Positions 7,268 to 15,277 of a stretch of DNA of 64,000 nucleotides are shown piece after piece (the stretch's first letter is position 1; every line of letters starts with the position of its first letter). The translations under genes were made by a program, and so were the position numbers. This stretch comes from DATEPR01 sp963780635 (GTDB lineage Bacteria > Actinomycetota > Actinomycetes > Mycobacteriales > Pseudonocardiaceae), in contig CAWACW010000018.1 in the NCBI GenBank assembly GCA_963780635.1, positions 134,739 to 198,738 of the forward strand, given 5' to 3'. The notes beneath the pieces were generated by a model that was not told where the DNA came from, made no database searches, and was given only the letters and a program-made list of their open reading frames with translations.

Positions 7268-8365
7268 ATGCCGGACGTGACCGCGGAGCCGGGCAGCCAG
7301 CACGACCGCACCCCGACACAGGCGGCGCTGCGGCTGCTCAACGCCGGTCGCGCCGACGACGCGATCACCCTGCTCGCCCGCTTCCTCGCCGAGAATCCGG
7401 AGGATGTGCCCGCCCTCGCCCTGCTGTCGCTGGCCCAGTTGCGTGCGCAGCGGTGGGACGAGGCACTGCTCGCGGCCGACCAGGCGATCGGGCTGGCACC
7501 CACGTACTGGCCCGCCTGGCAGCGGCGCGGGATCGCGTTGATCGAGCTGGACCGCCCTGCCGACGCCGAGGCGGCCGCGACCGAGTACCTGCGGCTGGCC
7601 CCGGACGACTGGCACGCGCACTACACGATGGCCAGGGTGCTGCGGTCGGTGCGCGGCCGCCGGCAGCAGGCCATGCGGCACGCGCTGCACGCGGTGGAGC
7701 TGGCCCCGGACGAGGCGGACGCGCACAACCTGCTGGGCGTGATCTGTCGTTCACTGGAGGACCGCGCCGGCGCCGAACTGGCCTACCGGGCGGCGCTGGC
7801 TGTCGACCCGGCACACGCGCTGGCCAGGTCGAACCTGGCCCTGCTGACCCTCGGCCAGGGCGGCACCGAGGCGGTCATGGCGGGCCTGCGCGAGGCGGCG
7901 GCGAGCGATCCGCAGCAGGGCGCGATCCACCGGAACATGGCGCTGGTGGCGGTGCTGGGCCTGGTCCGCAAGGGCACCTGGCTGTCGCTGGTGGACCTGC
8001 TCGTCATCTGGGTGACCCTCGCGTTCGGGTCCGGCCCTGGTAGTTGGCCCGCCCGGCTGGTGGTGTGCGGTCTGATCCTGCTCGGCTGGCTGGTGCTGAT
8101 CGGCTGGTGGCTACGCGGGCTGCGGCCCTACCTGCGGTCGCTGGTGCCGGGTGCGCTGGGCAGGCTGATGCGCTCGTCGGACGCGCGGTGGGCCGTGGGC
8201 GGCATCGCGATCTCCGTGGTGTGCGGGGCGGTGGCACTGCTGTGGCCCGCGGTCGGGCTGAGCCTGGTGGCGTTGGGCTATCTGGTGCAGATCGTCGGTT
8301 CGGCGACCAGCAGGCGGCTGGCGGCCCGGCACCGCAGGAACGCGGCGGACGACCGTTCCTGGTGA
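7268..8365 (+). CDS. TPR-repeat membrane protein
   Basis: 365 residues. Residues about 15-220 contain tandem tetratricopeptide repeats (for example RADDAITLLARFLAENPEDV, RWDEALLAADQAIGLAPTYW, RAGAELAYRAALAVDPAHA). About 235-345 contain four hydrophobic helices (LLVIWVTLAFG, LVVCGLILLGWLVLIGWWL, GGIAISVVCGAVALLW, GLSLVALGYLVQIVG). The C-terminus is basic. It probably anchors the preceding AAA+ ATPase or its substrates at the membrane; the 7-nt gap to that gene supports an operon. The function is unknown. Confidence 0.85.
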   Translation: MPDVTAEPGSQHDRTPTQAALRLLNAGRADDAITLLARFLAENPEDVPALALLSLAQLRAQRWDEALLAADQAIGLAPTYWPAWQRRGIALIELDRPADAEAAATEYLRLAPDDWHAHYTMARVLRSVRGRRQQAMRHALHAVELAPDEADAHNLLGVICRSLEDRAGAELAYRAALAVDPAHALARSNLALLTLGQGGTEAVMAGLREAAASDPQQGAIHRNMALVAVLGLVRKGTWLSLVDLLVIWVTLAFGSGPGSWPARLVVCGLILLGWLVLIGWWLRGLRPYLRSLVPGALGRLMRSSDARWAVGGIAISVVCGAVALLWPAVGLSLVALGYLVQIVGSATSRRLAARHRRNAADDRSW

Positions 8366-8555
8366 CACGCCACCAGCCGCGAGGCCGCATGGTCAAGGGC
8401 TCAGGCTCGTTGTCAAGCTGATCAGAGACGTCCAGACCAACTGCCGACGATCACTCCGGGTGTCGATGGACCGATGACCGGCACTCAGTGATGTCGAAGC
8501 GCTCGCCGAGGCTCCTTGACATCGCCACCGGATCCTTGACCACGTGGCATTGCCA

Positions 8556-8906
8556 CTAGCCCCAGCCCAGCTCGTGCAGGGTGGCGTCGTCGATGCCGAA
8601 ATGGTGGCCGACCTCGTGCACCACGGTGACCCGCACCTGTCGCACCACGTCCTCGTCGGACGAGCAGATCCGCAGGATCGGCAGCCGGTAGATGGTGATC
8701 CGGTCGGGCAGCACCCCGGAGTAGTACGACGTCCGGTTGGTCAGCGCGACACCGTGATAAAGGCCGAGCAGGTTGGGGTTGCCCGGCTCCATGTCCTCGA
8801 CGAGCACGACGACGTTGCTCATCTGCGCCATGAACTTGCGGGGGATCGTGTCCAGCGCGTCGGCGACCAGCTCCTCGAACCGCTCCGCCGACATCTCGAC
8901 CGCCAC
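8556..8906 (-). CDS. Zincin-like metallopeptidase (Rv3836 type)
   Basis: 116 residues, a minimal zincin of the PF06262 kind. The zinc motif HEVGHHFGIDD lies at about 97-107, with a downstream Glu/His-containing helix (HELGWG). GTG 8906 is favoured because a run of G residues resembling a Shine-Dalgarno lies 7-8 nt upstream; an in-frame ATG at 8894 is the alternative. It starts 4 nt after the septum-formation gene's stop, the same pairing as Rv3835/Rv3836 in M. tuberculosis. The substrate is unknown; the small size suggests a peptidase acting on a specific partner. Confidence 0.88.
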   Translation of the reverse strand: MAVEMSAERFEELVADALDTIPRKFMAQMSNVVVLVEDMEPGNPNLLGLYHGVALTNRTSYYSGVLPDRITIYRLPILRICSSDEDVVRQVRVTVVHEVGHHFGIDDATLHELGWG

Positions 8907-8910
8907 GGCG

Positions 8911-9849
8911 TCACCCCCCCGGCTTGCTGGACGGGCTGCCCGCCGTGGCGGCGCGCCCGATGTCCTTCACCGAGTTGACCACGGGCCCGAGCCCGCTGCC
9001 GTCCTGCAGCACCGCGCCGATCTCGCAGTTCACCTGGTAGGAGCCCGCGGCCCAGCTCTGCTGGGTGATGGTGTTCCAGGTGACGGACAGCTTGTACTGG
9101 GCCAGGTCGGCGTTGCCGGTGTACTTCGCGGCGAGCGGCTGGCACAGCGTGCCCAGCGCGGTCTGCTGCTGGCCGACCGGCGGGTAGCCGCCCGGGAACT
9201 TCCCGCGCAGGCTGACCGCGCCGACGATCTCGTAGGCGTGCTGCTGGCCACACGCGATCGGCCCGCCCGCCGCCTTCTTCACCAGCGCGAGGCAGGTGCC
9301 GGTCGGGTAGACGTCGGACTGGTCGGCGCCGCGGGCCGTGCCGGTGGTGGGCACCAGTTGACCGGACGGGGTGGAGCGCTGCACACCGCAGCGCAGCGTC
9401 CGGTCGCCGGAGGTCCACTGCGTGCTGGTCGGCTTGAGCGCGCCGACGGTGTACTTGCCGTTCGGGTCGAGCTTGCCCAGGTAACCGGTGACGCTGGCGG
9501 TGCAGCCAGCCTGGGCGGCCTGCTGCCAGGACTTCTCGTCCGGGAACGGCGCGCCCGCCGGGTACTTGGCCGAGATGTCCGCGGACCCGGTGACCTCGAA
9601 CAGGTGCGGCCCGGCGCAGCCGACGGCGGCCAGGTTCGCCGCGTCCGGCCGGGTCCAGGTCAGGCACGTGCCGGGGGACGCGCTCGCCGCGACGGAGGCC
9701 GGGTCCTGCGCGTGGCTGACCGCGACCGGCCAGCCGGCCAGCGCGCTGAGCACGAGCAGCACCACACCGCCGACGAAGGCGCCGACCATGTACAACCGGG
9801 TGCTGCCCACCGGGTTCGTGGGCCGCGGCCGGCCAGCTTGTGCGGACAT
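8911..9849 (-). CDS. Septum formation family membrane protein (Rv3835 type)
   Basis: 312 residues with a short cytoplasmic N-terminus, one transmembrane helix at about 19-41 (VGAFVGGVVLLVLSALAGW) and a large extracytoplasmic part. The outer part has two related halves with paired cysteines (CLTWTRPDAANLAAVGCAGPH; CLALVKKAAGGPIACGQQH), the pattern of the septum-formation (PF13845) family. Start ATG 9849 is the first that places the helix near the N-terminus. Much longer in-frame codons upstream run antisense to the next gene and are rejected. In an operon with the zincin gene. The exact role in division is not established. Confidence 0.87.
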   Translation of the reverse strand: MSAQAGRPRPTNPVGSTRLYMVGAFVGGVVLLVLSALAGWPVAVSHAQDPASVAASASPGTCLTWTRPDAANLAAVGCAGPHLFEVTGSADISAKYPAGAPFPDEKSWQQAAQAGCTASVTGYLGKLDPNGKYTVGALKPTSTQWTSGDRTLRCGVQRSTPSGQLVPTTGTARGADQSDVYPTGTCLALVKKAAGGPIACGQQHAYEIVGAVSLRGKFPGGYPPVGQQQTALGTLCQPLAAKYTGNADLAQYKLSVTWNTITQQSWAAGSYQVNCEIGAVLQDGSGLGPVVNSVKDIGRAATAGSPSSKPGG

Positions 9850-9945
9850 CGGGTTCCATGATGCCCGGTAGGTCGGCGGGCGTGCCCTCTCGGGTAACGC
9901 GTTGTGCCAAGCTGGAGGGCATACCTGCCGGGGGAGACATGATGA

Positions 9946-10626
9946 GTGACAGCTATGAGTGACGACGAGCGCTACCACCTGCCCACGCCTGACCTGGGCG
10001 TGTTCGGCGACGGCGAGCGCAGCGACGCGGAGCACACCGACGCGGAGCACAGCGCCGAGCACGACGGGCCGCGGGGCACGATGCGGTTCCAGGATCCTGA
10101 CTCGACAACGCGGCGGCAGCCGACGCTCTCCGAGCGGCACGCCCGCCAGCAGGCCGAGCGCCAGGAGGCCGAGGCGGCGCGGCGGGCGGCCGAAGAGCAC
10201 GAGGCGGCGGCACTGCGGGCGCAGCGGCGCAAGCGGATCATGATCGGCGGCGGGGTCACCGTCGGGGTGGTCGCGCTGGTCGGTGCCTGGTACCTGTTCG
10301 CCAGCCCGGACACGGTGAGCGCGCAGTGCACCGTGTCCAACGGCTCGAACCCGAACACCGTGGTCGCCGAGCAGAACTGCGACCCGCAGTACGCGCAGTC
10401 GCACGGCGGCTACGTGAACAACGGGTTCGTGTTCGTGCCGCTGCTGACCGGCGGCTATGGCCAGTACCGCTACTACTACGGCGGTGCGGGCGGGATCGGC
10501 ACACACGTGAGCGGCGGCTCGTTCAGCAAGCCCGGCAACGCCACGATCCGCACCAACTCGGGCAGGACCATCCAGCGCGGTGGCTTCGGCATCACCGGCA
10601 AGCTGGGTGGAAGCGGGGGCAGCTGA
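9946..10626 (+). CDS. YgiB/DUF1190-like Gly-rich membrane-anchored protein
   Basis: 226 residues. A charged cytoplasmic N-terminus with an Arg/Glu/Ala-rich helix (about 60-97) precedes one transmembrane helix (about 98-117). The exported part has paired Cys (QCTVSN, EQNCDPQ), many Tyr/Gly, and a Gly/Ser-rich end with RGGFG, resembling E. coli YgiB. The next gene is a YgiC-type glutathionylspermidine synthase-like protein, the same pairing as ygiB-ygiC. GTG 9946 is chosen because GGGGGAGA lies 8 nt upstream; ATG 9955 is possible. An overlapping ATG at 9942 opens a 6-codon frame ending inside this gene. Confidence 0.75.
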   Translation: MTAMSDDERYHLPTPDLGVFGDGERSDAEHTDAEHSAEHDGPRGTMRFQDPDSTTRRQPTLSERHARQQAERQEAEAARRAAEEHEAAALRAQRRKRIMIGGGVTVGVVALVGAWYLFASPDTVSAQCTVSNGSNPNTVVAEQNCDPQYAQSHGGYVNNGFVFVPLLTGGYGQYRYYYGGAGGIGTHVSGGSFSKPGNATIRTNSGRTIQRGGFGITGKLGGSGGS

Positions 10627-11790
10627 GTGCGCAGGGCGGCGGCGGCGCCCCGGGCGGACTGGCGGGCCGAGATCCACGACCAGGGTCTGGTGTACGACAC
10701 CCCGGGGCGCGACGCCAAGGGCGGTGAGCGGCCGTACTGGGACGAGTCGGTGCACTACGTGTTCGAGATGGACGAGATCCTCGCGCTGGAGGCGGACGTC
10801 GAGACGCTGCACTCGATGTGCCTGGACGCGGTGGAACACGTGGTGCTCACCGAGCGGTACCGCGACTTCGCCATCCCGGAATGGGTGTGGCCCGCGATCG
10901 CCGAGTCGTGGCGGCGCTCGGATCCGCACGTGTACGGGCGGTTCGACCTGCGCTACGACGGCAGCGGCCCGGCGAAACTGCTGGAGTACAACGCCGACAC
11001 GCCCACGTCACTGCTGGAAGCCAGTGTGGTGCAGTGGTTCTGGAAGACCACGGTGTTCCCGGACGACGACCAGTGGAACTCCATCCACGAGAAGCTGGTG
11101 GCGCGCTGGGCTGCGCTGGGTGACCTGCTGCCCTCGCCGGAGGTGCACTTCACCCGGTCGGGCGCCGAGCCGACCGGCGAGGACCACGTGACCACCACGT
11201 ACCTGCAGCAGACCGCCGCCGAGGCCGGTCTGGACACGGTCGGGCTGGCCATCGAGGACATCGGCTGGGATCCGCTGCTCAAGCGGTTCGTGGATCTGGC
11301 TGAGGCGCCGATCAGCACGCTGGTGAAGCTCTACCCGTGGGAATGGCTGGTGGCCGACGACTTCGGCCGCCAGGCCGTCGAGACGCTGCCCAAGACGCTG
11401 TGGGTCGAGCCGCTGTGGAAGATGCTGCTGTCCAACAAGGCGTTGCTCGCGGTGCTCTGGGAGATGCATCCCGGTCACCCGAACCTGTTGCCCGCGTTCC
11501 TCGACCAGCCGGGGATGCTCACCGAGTACGTGCGCAAACCGAAGCTGGGCCGCGAGGGCGCGAACATCCAGATCGTCGCGCCGGGCAGCGAGGTCAGCAC
11601 GGGCGGCGTGTACGGCGACGAGGGCTACGTGTACCAGCTGTTCGACCCGCTGCCCGACTTCGGCGGCTACCGGCCCGCGCTCGGCGCGTGGGTGGTCGCG
11701 GACGAGGCGGCCGGGCTGGGCATCCGGGAGACAGCGGGCCTGGTCACCGACGACGGCGCCGCCTTCGTGCCGCACCGGATCGTGGACTGA
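10627..11790 (+). CDS. Glutathionylspermidine synthase-like ATP-grasp protein (YgiC type)
   Basis: 387 residues, the length of E. coli YgiC/YjfC. The ATP-grasp-like GSP_synth domain is recognised by FDLRYDGSGPAKLLEYNADTPTSLLE (conserved EYNADTPT), the central Trp-rich stretch (LVKLYPWEWLVADDFG) and the late basic segment YVRKPKLGREGANI, which would bind ATP. GTG 10627 begins immediately after the previous stop, so translation is coupled. Actinobacteria lack glutathionylspermidine, so the real acceptor and donor are unknown; a peptide- or amine-ligating function is inferred. Confidence 0.88.
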   Translation: MRRAAAAPRADWRAEIHDQGLVYDTPGRDAKGGERPYWDESVHYVFEMDEILALEADVETLHSMCLDAVEHVVLTERYRDFAIPEWVWPAIAESWRRSDPHVYGRFDLRYDGSGPAKLLEYNADTPTSLLEASVVQWFWKTTVFPDDDQWNSIHEKLVARWAALGDLLPSPEVHFTRSGAEPTGEDHVTTTYLQQTAAEAGLDTVGLAIEDIGWDPLLKRFVDLAEAPISTLVKLYPWEWLVADDFGRQAVETLPKTLWVEPLWKMLLSNKALLAVLWEMHPGHPNLLPAFLDQPGMLTEYVRKPKLGREGANIQIVAPGSEVSTGGVYGDEGYVYQLFDPLPDFGGYRPALGAWVVADEAAGLGIRETAGLVTDDGAAFVPHRIVD

Positions 11791-11830
11791 GTCGCCGATC
11801 GGACCACGCGGCCCGGCGGCACGGCCGCGG

Positions 11831-12262
11831 TCAGCCCGCCGCAGGCACCGGCCGGCCATCGCGGGTGGCGAGCCACTGCTGGACCTCGATCAGATTGCCC
11901 TCCGGGTCGCGCAGGTAGGCGGCCCGGATGCGGTCGCCCTGGTCCAGCGGGCCTGCCACCACCTGCCCGCCGCGCGCGGTGACCTCGGCCAGGTAGGCGG
12001 CCAGGTCGTCGACGCGCAGACACACCAGGGAGCGGTCCGCGCCCTCACCGTCGACCCGCAGCGCGTCGCCGACCAGGCCTGCCAGCGCGGACCGGTCGTG
12101 CAGCGCGAGCGTGCCGCCCAGCTCGGGCTTGAACGCGGCGTAGGGCGGTCCGGCGGGTTCGAACTGCGGCTTGAGGCCGAGCACGTCCCGGTAGTAGCGG
12201 AAGGTGCCTGCGAAGTCGGCGACGATCAGTCTGGTCTGGGTCAGCTCCACAGGGGACAGCAT
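11831..12262 (-). CDS. VOC/glyoxalase-fold protein
   Basis: 143 residues forming two beta-alpha-beta-beta-beta VOC modules. Recognisable parts are VADFAGTFRYYRDVLGLKP (module 1), VCLRVDDLAAYLAEV and AAYLRDPEGNLIEVQQW (module 2, with the metal-binding Glu in NLIEV). Such proteins are glyoxalases, dioxygenases or antibiotic-binding proteins; nothing here decides between them. ATG 12262 is preferred to GTG 12277; neither has a clear Shine-Dalgarno. Convergent with the ATP-grasp gene and divergent from serS. Confidence 0.82.
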   Translation of the reverse strand: MLSPVELTQTRLIVADFAGTFRYYRDVLGLKPQFEPAGPPYAAFKPELGGTLALHDRSALAGLVGDALRVDGEGADRSLVCLRVDDLAAYLAEVTARGGQVVAGPLDQGDRIRAAYLRDPEGNLIEVQQWLATRDGRPVPAAG

Positions 12263-12314
12263 CGCACCGCGCGCCACGGCGTTATCCGGTCGGGGAACCG
12301 CGTTCGGGGCCGAC

Positions 12315-12320
12315 TAGGCT
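12315..12320 (+). promoter_or_regulatory. Predicted -10 box of serS (leaderless)
   Basis: TAGGCT followed by 8 nt and GTG 12329, with no Shine-Dalgarno between. Confidence 0.55.
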
Positions 12321-12328
12321 GACGTGCC

Positions 12329-13597
12329 GTGATCGAGCTCAGGACGTTGCGCGAGGACCCGGAGGCGGTGCGCGCCTCGCAGCGCGCGCGGGGCGAGGAC
12401 GAGACGCTGGTGGACGGGCTGCTGTCCGCCGACGAGCGGCGCCGCTCCGCCATCAGCCGGGCGGACACGCTGCGCTCCGAGCAGAAGCTGCTGGGCAAGC
12501 AGGTCGGCCGCACGCAGGGCGACGAGCGGACCGCGGTGCTGGCCAAGGCCAAGGTGCTGGCCACCGAGGTGAAGGCCGCCGAAGCGGAGCAGACCGAGGC
12601 CGAAACCCTGTTCACCGCCGCGCACAAACGCGTGTCCAACGTCGTCGAGGAGGGCGTGCCGCCCGGCGGCGAGGCCGATTTCGTGGTGCTCAAGCACGTC
12701 GGCACCCCCGCGGAGCTCGACTTCGAGCCGCGCGACCACCTGGAACTGGGCGAAGGCCTGGGCGCGATCGACATGGAGCGCGGCGCGAAGGTGTCCGGCG
12801 CCCGGTTCTACTTCCTGTCCGGCGTCGGCGCCCAACTGCAGCTCGCGATGCTGATGCTGGCCGTGCAGCAGGCGGTGGCGGCCGGGTTCACCCCGCTGAT
12901 CACGCCCACGCTGGTCCGGCCGGAGATCATGGAGGGCACCGGCTTCCTCGGCGCGCACGCAGCCGAGGTCTACCGGCTGCCCGAGGAGGACCTGTACCTG
13001 GTCGGCACCTCGGAGGTGCCGCTGGCCGGCTACCACAGCGACGAGATCATCGACCTGTCGAACGGGCCGATCCGGTACGCGGGCTGGTCCACGTGCTACC
13101 GCAAGGAAGCCGGCTCCTACGGCAAGGACACCCGGGGCATCATCCGGGTGCACCAGTTCGACAAGGTCGAGATGTTCTCCTACTGCCCGCCCGAGCAGGC
13201 ACACGAGGAGCATCTGAGACTCTTGGCCTGGGAAGAGGAGATGCTCGCCAAGATCGAGGTGCCCTACCGGGTGATCGACGTGGCGGCCGGTGATCTGGGG
13301 TCCAGCGCGGCCCGCAAGTTCGACTGCGAGGCGTGGCTGCCCTCGCAGCGCACCTACCGCGAGGTCACGTCGACGTCCAACTGCACCACGTTCCAGGCCC
13401 GCAGGCTCAACATCCGCTACCGGGGCCAGGACGGCCGCCCGGCCATGACCGCGACGCTGAACGGCACCCTGGCCACGACCCGCTGGCTGGTGGCCATCCT
13501 GGAGAACCACCAGCAGGCCGACGGCTCGGTCGTGGTGCCCGCGGCGCTGCGGCCCTACCTGGGTGGCCGTGAGGTGCTGGAGCCCCGCGGGCGGTGA
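12329..13597 (+). CDS. serS: Seryl-tRNA synthetase
   Basis: 422 residues; charges tRNA-Ser (one such tRNA lies at 48120). The N-terminal ~105 residues form the long antiparallel coiled-coil arm that contacts the tRNA extra arm. The class-II core follows: LITPTLVRPEIMEGTGF, the TSEVPL serine site, motif 2 (CYRKEAGSYGKDTRG.. VHQFDKVE) and motif 3 (NGTLATTRWLVAILENHQ). GTG 12329 gives the conserved start VIELRTLREDPEAVR and lies 8 nt after a TAGGCT box. Orthologue of Rv3834c, syntenic with the neighbouring Rv3835-Rv3838 homologues. Confidence 0.97.
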   Translation: MIELRTLREDPEAVRASQRARGEDETLVDGLLSADERRRSAISRADTLRSEQKLLGKQVGRTQGDERTAVLAKAKVLATEVKAAEAEQTEAETLFTAAHKRVSNVVEEGVPPGGEADFVVLKHVGTPAELDFEPRDHLELGEGLGAIDMERGAKVSGARFYFLSGVGAQLQLAMLMLAVQQAVAAGFTPLITPTLVRPEIMEGTGFLGAHAAEVYRLPEEDLYLVGTSEVPLAGYHSDEIIDLSNGPIRYAGWSTCYRKEAGSYGKDTRGIIRVHQFDKVEMFSYCPPEQAHEEHLRLLAWEEEMLAKIEVPYRVIDVAAGDLGSSAARKFDCEAWLPSQRTYREVTSTSNCTTFQARRLNIRYRGQDGRPAMTATLNGTLATTRWLVAILENHQQADGSVVVPAALRPYLGGREVLEPRGR

Positions 13598-13654
13598 CCG
13601 GTTAGCCTTACCGACACGTCGAGCGATACCTGACCTGTCCGGCCGGGAGGCCAC

Positions 13655-14344
13655 GTGGCGAACAATGATGACGTCTGGCTGATCGTCCCGGTCTACAACG
13701 AGGCCGCGGTGATCGGCTCCGTGGTGCGTGAGGCACTGGGCACGTTCCCGAACGTGGTGTGCGTGGACGACGGCAGCAAGGACGGCTCCGCGGACCAGAT
13801 CAGGACCGCCGGGGCGCACCTCGTGCGGCATCCGATCAACCTCGGCCAGGGCGGTGCGCTGCAGACCGGTGTCGAGTACGCGCGGGCCCAGCCCGGCGCC
13901 GAGTACTTCGTCACGTTCGACGCGGACGGCCAGCACCAGGTGGCCGACGTGGTCAAGATGATCGCGCGGCTGCGTGCCGAGCCGATCGACATCGTCGTCG
14001 GCACCCGGTTCCACGGTGACACCTCGCACATCCCACTGGCCAAGCGGCTCGTGCTGCGCACGGTGGTGGCGCTGTCGCCGCGGCTGCGCAGGCTCAAGCT
14101 GACCGACGCGCACAACGGCCTGCGGGCGTTCGACCGCACCGTGGCCGAGCAGATGGACATCCGCCTGTCCGGCATGGGCCACGCGTCGGAGATCGTCGAG
14201 ATGATCGACACGTACAAGTGGCGGGTGGCCGAGGAGCCCGTGACGATCATGTACACCGAGTACTCGATGGCGAAGGGCCAGTCGCTGATCAACGGGGTGA
14301 ACATCCTCTTCGACACGGCCCTCAAGACAGGTTCGAGGCGCTGA
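13655..14344 (+). CDS. Family 2 glycosyltransferase (DPM/DPG synthase-like)
   Basis: 229 residues. A GT-A fold with VPVYNEAAVIGSVV at the N-terminus, VVCVDDGSKDGS, NLGQGGALQTG, and the metal-binding DxD in FDADGQH (about residue 90). No membrane helices. The family transfers sugars to polyprenyl phosphate or lipid acceptors. GTG 13655 follows GGGAGGCC at good spacing. It is followed after 1 nt by a DUF2304 membrane protein, a pairing commonly seen with such transferases, so the two probably act together in envelope glycan assembly. Confidence 0.9.
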   Translation: MANNDDVWLIVPVYNEAAVIGSVVREALGTFPNVVCVDDGSKDGSADQIRTAGAHLVRHPINLGQGGALQTGVEYARAQPGAEYFVTFDADGQHQVADVVKMIARLRAEPIDIVVGTRFHGDTSHIPLAKRLVLRTVVALSPRLRRLKLTDAHNGLRAFDRTVAEQMDIRLSGMGHASEIVEMIDTYKWRVAEEPVTIMYTEYSMAKGQSLINGVNILFDTALKTGSRR

Positions 14345-14345
14345 C

Positions 14346-14696
14346 ATGCTGATTCAGTTCCTGCTCATCGCCGCCGTCGCGCTGCTGCTGGTCTTCTTCC
14401 TGCGCAGCCACGGCACGTCCCGCACCCGGGCAGGCGCGAAGATCGCGTTCGTGCTGTTCCTGGTGTTCGGCGTGCTCGCGGTGCTCTACCCGGACGCGAC
14501 CACGGCGGTCGCGCACGCGGTGCAGGTCGGCCGTGGTACCGACCTGCTGCTCTACCTGCTGGTGGTGGCGTTCGCGTTCACGGTGATCAACACCTACCTG
14601 CGGTTCCGCGAGTGGGAGTTGCGGCAGGCCAGGCTCGCCAGGGCGCTCGCGCTGCGCGACGCCGAGCCGCCCACGACACAGGACAAGGCTGCCTAG
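14346..14696 (+). CDS. DUF2304 small membrane protein
   Basis: 116 residues with three hydrophobic helices (LIQFLLIAAVALLLVFFL, IAFVLFLVFGVLAVLY, LLLYLLVVAFAFTVINTY) and a basic C-terminal helix (RFREWELRQARLARALALRD). Pfam DUF2304 proteins sit beside GT2 enzymes and may anchor them or help flip the lipid-linked product. The last codons and the TAG stop lie within sequence matching the end of the 116-bp repeat unit (AGGCTGCCT-A/G-GCTCGG), so the C-terminus may have been created by the repeat. Confidence 0.85.
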   Translation: MLIQFLLIAAVALLLVFFLRSHGTSRTRAGAKIAFVLFLVFGVLAVLYPDATTAVAHAVQVGRGTDLLLYLLVVAFAFTVINTYLRFREWELRQARLARALALRDAEPPTTQDKAA

Positions 14697-15276
14697 CTCG
14701 GCGGTCGCGGAAGTACTCCACCGTGCGCCGTATGCCTTGGGCGAGTGTGACTTTCGGCTGCCAGGCCGGTTCGGTGGCGGTCGGGTTCGCGTCCAGTGCG
14801 CAGGCGGCCTGGCTCGGCGGTCGCGGAAGTATTCCACCGTGCGCCGTATGCCTTGGGCGAGTGTGACTTTCGGCTGCCAGGCCGGTTCGGTGGCGGTCGG
14901 GTTCGCGTCCAGTGCGCAGGCGGCCTGGCTCGGCGGTCGCGGAAGTATTCCACCGTGCGCCGTATGCCTTGGGCGAGTGTGACGTCCGGCTGTCAGCCGG
15001 GTTCGGTGGCGGTCGGGTTCGTGTCCAGTGCGCAGGCTGCCTGGCTCGGCGGTCGCGGAAGTGCTCCACCGTGCGCCGTATGCCTTGGGCGAGTGTGACT
15101 TTCGGCTGCCAGGCCGGTTCGGCGGCGGTCGGGTTCGCGTCCAGTGCGCAGGCTGCCTGGCTCGGCGGTCGCGGAAGTGCTCCACCGTGCGCCGTATGCC
15201 TTGGGCGAGTGTGACCTCCGGTTGCCAGTCCGGTTCGGCGGCGGTCGGGCTCGTGTCCAGTGCGCAGGCTGCCTGG
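14697..15276. repeat. Five tandem 116-bp repeats copied from the epimerase 3' end
   Basis: Units begin at 14697, 14813, 14929, 15045 and 15161, each with CTCGGCGGTCGCGGAAGT, and the sixth, CTCAGCGG, at 15277 is the real 3' end of the epimerase gene. Units 1 and 2 differ by one base; unit 5 is closest to the gene copy (roughly 85% identity by eye). Read on the minus strand each unit encodes a variant of the epimerase tail (WQPKVTLAQGIRRTVEYFRDR against WRPEVTVAEGVRRTVEYFRDR). The period is not a multiple of three, so copies fall in different frames, all without stops. The five units fill the whole gap between two convergent genes. Confidence 0.95.
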
Positions 15277-15277
15277 C

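Noticed and set aside
8911..10929. 672-codon minus-strand frame
   Set aside because: Only the last 312 codons are the septum-formation protein; the rest is antisense to the YgiB-like gene.
14697..15276. CRISPR array
   Set aside because: Units are contiguous 116-bp near-copies without unique spacers, and derive from a coding sequence; no cas genes are present.
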